Of a stretch of 64,000 bases of DNA, positions 1 through 9,686 are shown piece by piece (positions within the stretch are counted from its first letter, which is position 1; each line of letters begins with the position of its first letter). The notes beneath the pieces were generated by a model. The model did no database searches and was not told where the DNA came from. It saw nothing but the letters and a program-made list of their open reading frames with translations. A program made the position numbers and the translations under genes. The stretch comes from Oscheius onirici (taxonomy: Eukaryota > Nematoda > Chromadorea > Rhabditida > Rhabditidae): the NCBI GenBank assembly GCA_932521025.1, contig OW051472.1, forward strand, positions 7,378,001 to 7,442,000, given 5' to 3'.

Positions 1-615
1 AGTCGTCTGGTGGACTACCTCATGCAGCTGCGTCATGAGCTTTCTCTTCAACAGGAGACACTGGAACTGGCTGTCGGACTAGTTGACCGTTCCTTGGCCC
101 TGGTGACCAACGTACGTCAAGACCTACAGTATCTCGGAGTGGCAGCAATGCTCGTTGCCTGCAAGTACGAGGAACCGTACTTCTGTGCAGATGACCTGCT
201 ACTGACGACCGATATGGATCCGAAGCAAGTCTTCGACTGGGAGAATCGTCTTCTTCACGAGGTGAACTTCTCTATCGCCCTCGTCCGTCCAAGTCAGTTC
301 TTCGTCCCGGAAAAGCATTCGGATCAAGTCAACAAGATGACGGCCTACTTCTGCAACATCGGCCTCTACAGTGGTCTCTGTCTTCTGCCATCTCAACTGG
401 TCGCGGTTGCTCTCACTCTCAGCTGTGAGCTCTGTGACTGTCCTCTCGCTCAGAAGGACGACTCTCTCATCGATCTGGCCTACGCCGTTCTGGATGTGGA
501 GATGAAGAAGTGCAAGAAGAAGCTGGCGATGACCAAGGAATACGAAGAGAGTGGCGGACATATGACGGATGAAAAGATGAGTCAACTCGAAGAAATCTCT
601 CTGAGAACTCAGTAG
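1..615 (+). CDS. A/B-type cyclin, C-terminal part (partial at window edge)
   Basis: The reading frame is open from base 1 and ends in TAG at 613-615, so this is the last exon of a gene that starts upstream. The first residues (RLVDYLMQLRHELSL) match the start of the cyclin box of mitotic cyclins. They are followed by the very typical block LQYLGVAAMLVACKYEEPY, in which Lys and Glu of the KYEE stretch are the CDK-contacting residues of the family. The second cyclin fold runs to about residue 165, then a Lys/Glu-rich tail. Cyclins of this type bind and activate CDK1/2. The A versus B subtype cannot be settled without the N-terminal part (destruction box). The 387-nt antisense ORF inside it is a shadow. 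Confidence 0.9.
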   Translation, partial: SRLVDYLMQLRHELSLQQETLELAVGLVDRSLALVTNVRQDLQYLGVAAMLVACKYEEPYFCADDLLLTTDMDPKQVFDWENRLLHEVNFSIALVRPSQFFVPEKHSDQVNKMTAYFCNIGLYSGLCLLPSQLVAVALTLSCELCDCPLAQKDDSLIDLAYAVLDVEMKKCKKKLAMTKEYEESGGHMTDEKMSQLEEISLRTQ

Positions 616-867
616 ACAATCTCATATCTTCAGTTCAAAGTAAATACAAATTGTGGAAGTTTCTTCTTTTCTTTTTATAGTAGAACCGCTGATAGTTTTC
701 ATTGTCCATTGCACCAGCTTTTGTTACATGACGTTTCTTGTCAAATATCGAATTTGTACTAAGATCAAAGTATTTTCGCCAAACTGTTTCCTGAACCAGT
801 TTGCCATGTGATCAAAGGAACGGTCTAAAAAGACCCAAAGTTGGACTGATTACGGCAAGCGACAGCA

Positions 868-1109
868 ATGCATTCTGCCGTTATTTTCCTTTTATTGGTT
901 AACCTCGTCCTAGGGTGAGTTTGAACTTAAAATTCTCAGATATCAATTTCAGGGGAATCTCCGGAATTGGCGGTTACGGAGGCTATGGTGGAGGCGGCGT
1001 CCACGGCTACGGAGAGAATGGATTCCACGGCGGTGGATACGGTCGATCTGGCTATATGGGGGCTATGAATGAGCCCATGTCTGTTCCTCTTGGAAATATG
1101 GGAAAGTAA
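868..1109 (+). CDS. Small secreted Gly/Tyr-rich peptide
   Basis: Two exons, 868-914 and 953-1109, joined by a 38-nt intron (GTGAGT...TTTCAG), give a 67-aa protein. It starts with a clear signal peptide (MHSAVIFLLLVNLVLG). The mature part is rich in Gly and Tyr with repeated GGYGGYGG and GYG units, then a non-repetitive tail (MNEPMSVPLGNMGK). The composition resembles the YGGYGG-type peptides of nematodes, such as the Caenorhabditis nlp-27 to nlp-34 and caenacin antimicrobial peptides, but also short cuticle-linked Gly-rich proteins. There is no dibasic processing site. The family assignment is inference; the signal peptide and composition are seen directly. No partner gene lies nearby. Confidence 0.55.
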
Positions 1110-4100
1110 CCGTTTTTTATGTTCTCCGCTCTGTCATTTCAGTCAGTGAAGTTTGCAAATTTTCTTTTTGTGTACCCTAAAATTTCACATACAAAATGAG
1201 GTGTTCGGACTAAAAAGTGATCGTCTCTTGTACTTGAAGGACATTGGTCCACTTGAAGTGTCCTTCCGGCAGACATCTACAATGTTAGCGAGGGCTGGTT
1301 CTTGGATGCATCCGCAGCTGCGCGCTTTATGGTCGTTTCGTGGGCTCGACCAATTAAGACACTGTTGTTTCTTTGGCAACGATTGTTTCGAAAAAGGCAA
1401 CGACGTCCATCGGCGCCTCCTCAACCCGTCCAATCACCATTTCCTCTCCAAGTGAGATGGAGAGCTGAGAAACATTATTAACGGCGGAAAGCCGACGGCC
1501 ACAAAGTTTACCGAAAATCTTTTTCATCTTTGAAAACTTTTACTGATTTTCACTGGCTTTAATTTTACAGGGACCATTTTCTGTCCCATAGATATGTTCA
1601 ATGAACAGACGTCCTCAAAAAGCATTCCTTTGAAACATCTAGTTCCAAGATGAATCAGCTGTACCCACAATTAAGGAAAACCAGTGAAAGCCAGTTGGGG
1701 GATTACTCATCACTTCGAGCACCAATGATCTCACTAAGGTCGCGAAGCCTTTAGAAAACAAGCAGCTTTTTCTGGTCAGGTTTAAAAAAAAGTGAAGTAT
1801 ATCTAGCATTGTTAACCGTCAGAACTGTTTATGTGATTTCGCTTCACCGCCTTTAAAAGATGATCTCCGACTAGGGGAGGCTAATTTCTACTTTCGCCCT
1901 TGCGCCATCGTATCCAAATGTAGCACTTTCGCTAGAATTCCGCTCTTTTCGCGCATTGTCGAGTGGAAGAGAGTACTTTAGATGGGGGAAGCCTGTTCGG
2001 ACCATTTCTGGATCTCGTCTGAGGAAAAAGCGAAACCTCATGCCATTGGCAAATATCTTCTCCGACTACCAGTCTCTTCTCGAGATTATAGTCCCGCTGC
2101 CTACTTGTTATGTCGTTCTCGCTTCCGGAGAGCCCTCTCCGCGTTCGGCAGCAGGTTCTGTTATGATTGCACGGGATAGGCGGCTGTTCGTTATCTCCTA
2201 ACAACAGACCGGGAGCTGCCACTGTCTTGTTATATCTCGTTATTCTTTAATCGTAACAAGCTCTCGTCGGGAACACTTGCCCCCGATGCCATGATTGTTC
2301 CAGTTGTCCTGGTCATCTCTTGCCAGTCTCAATCTTGTTATAGTTACTTCCTAAAGAGTCTACCTTTCTTTAGATTCTTTTGGTATAACTCTTTTGAAGC
2401 TTATGACTTTTTACTGAACCAAGTTTTCTGGATAACCTACATAGATCCTAGGACGAATTCTTTCTCATTTCTGAAAATGAACTTGGTAAGAACGCATGAT
2501 GAACACCGGGAAACAGAGCGACAGAAATAGTACTCTTATCATTTTGGCTTGGAAAATTTCCCGTAGTCACTGGTCACAGCTAGATTCCTATATATGACCA
2601 AAGCCCAGTAGACAGTGAAATCAGCTTTTGAGCTCCCTCCGACCTCCTTCGGGAAATGTACCTATTGGCTCTGGTGATTCGCAGATCATGAGCGGGCTAG
2701 ACAAAGGTTAGCGAAGCAGGTCACGAATGGTCTGCCAGAAAACAGGAGTAGGCAACTACACTTTGGCAAAGAATTTCTTGCCAGACGTTTTGACAAAACT
2801 CTTTTTCGGATCAGTTAGACTGGTCTAGTTGACATATTTTTGGCATGGCACAAACCAAAGCCAAGGAGTATGATCTCCATTTTCCCTGTCCTACTGTGCA
2901 CCTCTACAGTTCCCGGCTGTGAAGATGTTTTCCTCACTTGGGCCGTCTTCATGCCTGAGTGCTGATTGGCGGCCGGCTGCAACTGGATTCCTTTGGATTA
3001 TTACGACATCCTCGGTTCCTCAAAGCAGCAACCCTCAATCATCTCTTATACAGGCTTGACACTTCCGTTTGTCTGTACAGTTTCGATTTTTCAAGGCACT
3101 CATCCATCATTTCGCCACCCGATCTGTTAGTAGCTGTCTCGGCTTTTTTGCACAAGAGAGAAGCCGCTTTTCCGTTGGCAACATGATCTTAAGGTCATAT
3201 ATTTTTAAATCTGCTTTCTCCCTCCAAGAGGACAAAAACTTTGTTCGGATCTCACTTTGTCCGGCTCAATAATTACGGATTACGGTTTGTCTCTCTCTGC
3301 CATCTCCGTGTCGAGGCGGCTGTTTTACAGTCAGCCGATAATCGTTTGATTCCTTTTACGGACCCAGCTCACAATGGACTGTCCTCCTTGGATGAGACGA
3401 GTCGGCTAGATGGAAGGAGACTTTTCGAAAGACCAAAACATAAAATTTATTCAGCCGTCATCTTTTGGCAAAAAGGAAATTCACACCTGGTGAAACCTGG
3501 CTTGGGAACGGGTTAATATTTTCGCCTGGCCGTGGATTACGATAATTGTGATAACAAGAGAAAGTTCACTTTCCTCCCCACTCCTCCTCTGAGAATCCGG
3601 GTGAAAGTTACCAGGATTCTTTGTCTCGGAACCACCCGAGGCGAGCGGATTTGTCACAAATGCTCGTCTCAATCGGTCTTCTTGAGATCCGTGACCGAAG
3701 GTAGGCTAATCCCCGCCCTCCAGGAGAGTGAAAGAGTCATTTGAAGTTTTGACCCCTCGAGGATGCTTCTTCCTTCTATAAATTAACCACACCTTTTCCC
3801 CTCTTATGATAACATTGCGCCATCGAAACGGGTTCGTACCCAGCAGGGAATATCCATGTTCTATCGCAGCTTCGACACCTTCTTATCTCGTTAATTAGAA
3901 AAACATTTGTCTTTTGCAATGTCAACCATCTTGTCTTTTCTCTCCCTTGGCACTGAATGAGTTACTGTGAGTAATCTGCGATCATCTACCGTAGGCACGT
4001 GTTCGTTCTCTCACTCTCTAAAACTTGCCTATTAGCATGTTTTGGCGCTTTTTTTTGGCGATGACGGAAGGGACAGAATGCCTGTCAGCACCTGTTGCTT

Positions 4101-6211
4101 CCGGTTTGGGTGAAGACAGTAACTAACGCTCCTTGTAAATATTTTTTTTAGAAAAGTGTTATCTTTGTTTGTATGCATTTTTTCGGCAGCTTGCGTAGCC
4201 TCCGTATTTCGGTCTCATTGTCAGGCTACTATTGAGCCTCTCATGGTTGTTCTACCTTCTAATTAAATTCCCACTTCAAAACACTATCTCGTTCGATAAA
4301 AGATTAGTATGCCAGCACTTGACATGTTATCTTAGTCTCGACAAATGTGCGGACACCATTGCACTTTAGTAAAGAAAGCTTTTTCGACGGTTCTGCTCGG
4401 AATTGAGGATCCCCCTAGATTATGCGACAGTCTGTCTCCGTTGCTGCTAGAGAGAAATCGTAACTTTCCGTTTGAAACCTAATGAACTCACTCACAAGAG
4501 AGGTCAAACTGCTACAGTTGCTTCGATGATCATACGTCCAAACCCACTTTTTACGTCTTCTGTTTGTGCGAGACGGGCATTCCTCAACCGTAGGCGGTGG
4601 CATCCATCAAAAAACCGCCCCCAGTAGCGGTGGGATCGAACTTTGATCCAAAAAGAGTGCGATCAGCTGGTTAGCTCCAATTATGATGTTCTTCTTGTCC
4701 CTCGACACAGTCCCGTTCCAATGCATTGTCGTCTGCCATGTTTGAATGTGTTTTCGCAACAGTCTTGTTGACCCTTCCAAGACGGACATTTCCCGGTTTC
4801 ACTTTTCTGCCAAATGTTGTTTGTGACAGTTAGGAAAACAAGCAGAAGAATTTGGACAAATTAGCTGCTCTCTCGGTTTTTTCTCTCCATCATAGTGGTT
4901 TTGCTGTGGGTTTGAAGACGGCGCGGTAAAGTGCAAATGCCGCCGACTGGACTTTCTGTGGTCAAGAGATGGATGTCGTAGATTAGCTGCAGACAAAATC
5001 TTTGCGGTTTGCTTAAAAGCGTAGATATAAAAGGTTATATTAGATTAAAGCCTCGGGTCTTCTCGAGACCATCCCAGTTTCTAAAGACCAAAATCCCTTT
5101 TTACATCTGATAGCCTAAGGAAGTTGAATTGCCTTTAATTAAATTGCCTATTGAGATTGTCAAGTTCACACAGATCTTTTTTCAAATTCACACAGATATT
5201 TGTATGGAGGGGTACAAATCAGATTACAGGGCTTCACGCCAAAACTATACGAGCAGCGCTGTAACTTGGGCGTGATCCCGTAGAGTGGACATGAGTAATT
5301 TGGACATTGTGTTGTTTTCTTCTCTTCCAGCCCAAGGCGGGAAGAAAAACCCGTTTGTTCTTTTTGTTGTTACGTGTTGCTGCCTAACTGTTTACTGAAT
5401 TACTTTGTTCAAGTCTCAGTTGTGCCGACTGGGGCCTCAGGGGTCAGTCGTCCCTTTTTCCCCTTTCTTGACCTTCAAGACGAGAACTTGGATAAGCCGG
5501 GTCTCTTTTTCATAACACAACGACCGGTCGCGATTTTTGTTGCTTCTAAATGACCAGCAAACAGTGTTAAGCTTCAATTTGATGCTGATATTACAGTAGA
5601 AGCCGCCAAAAGGTGTGAAGCTGGGCGTCAAGCTGTCTGCCAGGTGAAACTCGTCATCACCAAGTTTCTCTGTCCTTTTCCCGGTCGAAAACCAGCACCA
5701 CCCTGATTCCTAGTCATTTGGTTTCTCGCGAGCCTTACTCCCATATTATTATCCTCTTCCACACTAAATCACGAGGCGGGAAAAATCTTCTTCTGCGGGA
5801 AAAGCCTCGTTTTTCTATGGAACACTTCCAGTCCCGTGGCGGCTTTCTCTCACTTTTCGACTAGGGCTTTCTTTTCAAATTTTCTGAACACTCAAAAACT
5901 CTCCTATAGTTTTCTCTTGGGTTAGCTCCTCCATTGTGGGTTCACCCAGTCTCTATCGCTAAGTTTCCTCCAAGATAAGCTCTTCTAACCGTGGCATCGA
6001 AATATTAGCCCATCAACAATGCGCTGAATTTCACGGCGGTGATCTGGGTCCAGAAAACGAAAGTGGATGAGATACAATGCTGCTCGAATCATTTCTTTGA
6101 AGGTTCGAGTGGAAACAGAGAAATGTGACTAAACTACATACATTTGCCCAATACCTTTTTCTCCTTATCAACCAAACTTTTCTCCCAAATTCCCCAAAAA
6201 AAAATTTTAGA
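1110..6211. other. Intergenic stretch, no supported gene
   Basis: About 5.1 kb between the Gly-rich peptide and the Pax gene. ORFs here are short, lack recognisable domains and have no convincing splice partners. The only structure I see is a copy of a dispersed repeat at about 2500-2860, listed separately. It probably contains the upstream regulatory DNA of the Pax gene. Confidence 0.5.
2505..2860. repeat. Dispersed non-coding repeat, copy A (longest)
   Basis: Shares several exact or near-exact words with three other places in the window: GACAGAAATAGTACT (also near 59926), ATTTTGGCTTGGAAA (also near 8464), the word around 2669-2701 reading CTCTGGTGATTCGCAGA then CATGA, GGGCTAGA (also near 59948), GGTCACGAATGGT (also near 59998), ACAGGAGTAGG then AACTA (also near 43489) and TTTTTCGGATCAGTTAGACTG (also near 43541). 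No coding capacity is seen. It behaves like a non-autonomous mobile element or an ancient duplicated non-coding unit. Confidence 0.6.
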
Positions 6212-7367
6212 ATGGACTACCCCTATATCATCGACACATCGACACCAGAAAGTCTGGAAAGAGATTTCTACGCCTGGTTAAATGTAACAGTTATTTTTCA
6301 ACAAAGACGTCACAAAGTTTAGAATGGCGATGGGGCACGCTGTTACGATACCACTCCTTTGCCCTGTCTATCTCTTCCTCCCCTTCACGAAATGCATTGT
6401 CATGATCCCATGACCCCTCCCGAAGTGAGTTTCGCTCAAGAGTTTCTAGTGGGCAACAGTTTCAGATGTATCAATTCATGGACGGATCCGTCGGTAATTC
6501 TCCTTCCTCCGTTTCTTGCTCTTCGCTCGATCCCGAGCCCATAGTTCCTCAGTCGGTTAGGGACGTTGTACGAAGTTCAGGTAGGCCAAGAGAGCTCCAA
6601 TTCATTGGAGAATGGTCTTATTATCCAAAAGTTTAGGTAGAAATCAGCTCGGCCGAACTTATAGTCCGGGACTGCCGTTGTCGATGTATGAAAGAGAGGA
6701 GATTGTCAAACTGTTTCAGGTAGAGTAGCGTTCAGCAGCTTTGAGCAAATTGTTCAGAATGGCTGGAAAATTTGCGATATCTCAAAGCGTCTCTGTGTGA
6801 CTCACAGCTGTGTCAGCAAGATTCTTAACAGGTTCGTTTGTCATAGTCGGTCCTGACTCATGCCAAAGCACACAGCTCTCTGATTCCAATAGGAAGTCTG
6901 AGAATCAATAAACGGACTACACGTTTTTTGAATCAAAATTCGAATCAGATATTACTTTGATGAGATAGCTGCTCTCTGGCTACTGTCCTTCTTATGCTGT
7001 AACACAACAAGCGTCATAAACGGGCAACAGACTAACATAATTCTTCAGATTCCGCCAAACGGGTTCGGTGCGACCAAAAGATGCCAAGGAGGGTCGTGCC
7101 GAGTCGCCACTGGTAATTGCCGTTCGCGACTACAGAATGCGACTAGGTTTTCTTTGTGAAAGGGCTCTTTTATTGAACATCTCCTTTAGGCATGACGAGA
7201 CAGAGTGAGATCCGAGAACAGTTGATTCGAGATGGCATCTGTACGAGAGAGAATGCTCCAAGTCGGTCCTCAATCAATCAGTAAGTTTCGATTTCTCTTC
7301 GAAGAAATACAGAGATTTTAGCATTCTACGAACGAAGTTGGACATACGAAGAAGGAAAAAAGAATAA
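6212..7367 (+). CDS. Paired-domain (Pax family) transcription factor without homeodomain
   Basis: Eight exons: 6212-6283, 6323-6424, 6466-6580, 6637-6719, 6758-6831, 7049-7146, 7190-7280, 7322-7367. Together they give 226 aa. Residues 97-226 form a full paired domain. The PAI part has the hairpin GRNQLGR, then SMYEREEIVKLFQNGWKICD and the helix-turn-helix ISKRLCVTHSCVSKILNR. The linker FRQTGSVRP matches the Pax linker. The RED part ends EIREQLIRDGIC...SSINHILRTKL. The stop follows 9 residues later, so there is no octapeptide and no homeodomain. The 96-residue N-terminal extension is His/Pro-rich and unrecognised. The start ATG lies 1 nt behind ATTTTAG, a likely spliced-leader acceptor. It should bind DNA in the nucleus. 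I cannot assign it to a Pax subgroup (vab-3, egl-38, pax-3 or npax-like). Confidence 0.85.
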
Positions 7368-7811
7368 ACCACTCCCCTTTAATATTTGCCTAGCCTTCAA
7401 CTGACAGCGCTTGTCCGATCTCCCCTTTTCTTGCCTCTAGCCTTTCCCTGTCTTTCACAATTGTCTGTATCTAATTGTGTCTTTCATCACCAACTATCGT
7501 GTCTTTCAGTTTCATATAAATCTTGACATATCGGAACATACTGCTGTGATTCTTATATTCATCTCCACTTTAAACTGATACTGTTCTCAAAACACAATTA
7601 TCTCACAAAATTTTTTCCGCTAATTGATGAAAAGAAATCGATGTTGTAATACAGTTCAATTAAAGTACCAAAAGCAAAATAACAAAAAAACTAACTTTTA
7701 GCAAAGTTTTCTGCAAAAATGTAATCCCCTTTGCATTGAAATCGAAGAATCGTGGCGTCCTACAGTACTAGCTGGTGGCTGCTCTACCCGAAGAAGAAGA
7801 CGACGGAGAAC

Positions 7812-8911
7812 ATGGACAACGAGGCCGAAGTGCACACGGACAAGACGCAAGCCTCGATGAAGACGTCTCCTTTGTCGAACGGTTCTCTTCTCCAGACGGC
7901 CGTCTATTCGGATGGAGCTCTGTCGACTGCCAAGGACGCAAGCAAGGGAAGCAAGCTCTCGGCGGATCCAGTGACTGACAAGATGTTCGAATGTTCCAAG
8001 GGCTCGAAGGTGAATGAAAGTCGTCGTCCACAAGTCAGAGAGAAGCCGACGGAGCTGCGATTCAGTCAGATGGTCGACTACCAGAATGAGGCCAAGTGTC
8101 TTCTCGTGCTCTGCAACATCTCCGAACGTGATCTGCACTTTCATCTGAAGAGCAGCGCTGGCTGCAACATCATCTCCGTCCCGACTGGCAATGGAATCAT
8201 TGCTCCGCATGCTCAGGTCCGTCTCGTTCTCACTTGGACCAAGGCGGACAACTACAAGGACTGGAAGGTGGTTCCGATGCCGAGATTCATCTTGACCACA
8301 AAGTATCTCTGCGTCAAGGAAGACGAGGCCGAGCTGACTCATACTAGACTTGTGGTAAGTGGACCTTCTGAATTGAAGGAATAGGGCGAAAGGGCTTAAC
8401 TGCTCCGGGCTAGACAAGACTATAAAATTTGCTAGATCCTAACATTATGGTAGCAGTATTATAATTTTGGCTTGGAAATTTCAAAGTCCCAAGAATAGAG
8501 ACACTGCTTTTGCCATACGGGATCTCACCCTTTGTCATGCTCTTTTTTGATCAGGTAGTTTGGTCTTTATGGCTTCTGTTACGGTATAACCATACCTGTG
8601 AAACTCATTGAACGCACGTTCTATTCCCTTCGCCGGATCCCCTGCTCTTTAATTGAATTCCTTTGCAGGCCAAATTGGGCGAGAAGACGTGCACTCTTGG
8701 AAATCCGCCAGTTGAGCAGCTGCTTCTGGATGCGACCAAAGGAAAGATGGAAAAACTGGATCAGGAGATCAGCCCGAAACCGAAACCGGAAGTCAATCAG
8801 GGCCAACTTTTGGCCGACTTCGTCAACAATCTCTCCGACCGTGGCATCTTCGTCCTCGTCCTCATCTTGGTCATCTGCGTGATCATCGCTGCCGGGGGAA
8901 GTCGTCGTTAG
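7812..8911 (+). CDS. MSP-domain, C-terminally membrane-anchored protein (VAP/MOSPD-like)
   Basis: Exons 7812-8354 and 8669-8911 give 261 aa. After an 75-residue Lys/Ser-rich N-terminus, residues about 78-185 form an MSP-type immunoglobulin fold: TELRFSQMVDYQNEAKCLLV, then GCNIISVPTGNGIIAPHAQV, as in VAP proteins where the sheet edge binds FFAT peptides. The second exon holds a linker and one hydrophobic segment near the end (GIFVLVLILVICVIIAAG) followed by SRR, typical of a tail anchor in the ER. The open frame extends upstream to 7752 without ATG; I chose 7812 because it is the first ATG and lies behind a CCTACAG that could be a leader acceptor. A poly(A) signal AATAAA is at about 8960. The 314-nt intron carries a dispersed repeat copy. 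Confidence 0.8.
8398..8592. repeat. Dispersed non-coding repeat, copy B (inside an intron)
   Basis: Lies inside the only intron of the MSP-domain gene. It shares GGGCTAGACAA and ATTTTGGCTTGGAAA with copy A, CACTGCTTTTG with copies C and D, and CTTCTGTTACGGTA with copy D (near 60077). It is shorter and more diverged than copy A. Confidence 0.5.
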
Positions 8912-8929
8912 GCGCGGGAGGAAAAGATG

Positions 8930-9686
8930 CGCTATAGGCAGAACAGTTTTGCTAATGCCAATAAACCTTAGTTGAAAACTGCCTTTTCTACTTTTTGTAT
9001 GAAAAAACTAGACTTGCTTTTGCTATCGATTTCTAGAGTTCGACTCAAGAGTAAATGGTGATGCCTTGAAATGGGGAAAAAAGCAGTGCATCTGTTTTAT
9101 TGTCGCTTAAAAACCCGGCTCTTTGTTTAGAAACCATTGAAAAAGAAACCATTGTACAACTTGTAAAAATGGAACTCCTTTGGATTTTGACAAAGAGCTT
9201 CCGCACAGCTGTGAAGAGGGCAGTAGATAGCTAGAGACGCAGACGCGTTGGCCGCGCAGCTGGATAATATCGAGTTACGTCGCTCAGGTCTCTCAATGGT
9301 ATTCTTCCCGCCTCCATTTTTCATCTTCCCTTTTCTAATCCAATGTTTTCCCCTTTCGAAATGGCGTCAGCATGTCATTTGTCTCGCTCCGCGTCGTGTA
9401 GTTCATCCTAAAGTGTGAATCAATAGCAGCGCCAAGTTATCATCCCTGTGTCTCACGTCTCTGAAGCACATCCTCCTCATCATTTGCAATCTTTTGATAA
9501 GACGACCCATTACACTCCTTTTTCTGAAGACACATCTGGTGGAGTTTTATGACAACCATTCGCGTGCTGAGCTTTGATTAGAGCGCTGGGCGGGAAACTG
9601 TTGGATTCAAATATCGGGAACCAACTTGTTTCCTTCTCGTTTTCCTCTTTTTTTCGTAACTCTTTTTTCAATAATGCTTTTGAAGG
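8930..9686. other. Intergenic region upstream of GPSM gene
   Basis: About 0.75 kb of AT-rich DNA with polyadenylation signal of the MSP gene at the left and the GPSM first exon at the right. I see no further gene. A first non-coding or short coding exon of the GPSM gene could still lie here. Confidence 0.4.

Noticed and set aside
199-585. 128-codon antisense ORF in the cyclin exon
   Set aside because: Shadow of the strongly supported cyclin frame, no domain.
1153-1455. Overlapping ORFs on both strands
   Set aside because: Neither strand shows a domain or plausible splice neighbours; I first suspected a transposase fragment but found none of its motifs.
4607-4690. tRNA-like words on the minus strand (GTTCGATCCCACC)
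   Set aside because: The T-stem does not pair and no acceptor stem is found.
7698-8417. 239-codon antisense ORF over the MSP-domain gene
   Set aside because: Arg/Leu-rich shadow of the coding strand without domain; the plus strand has the MSP fold and tail anchor.
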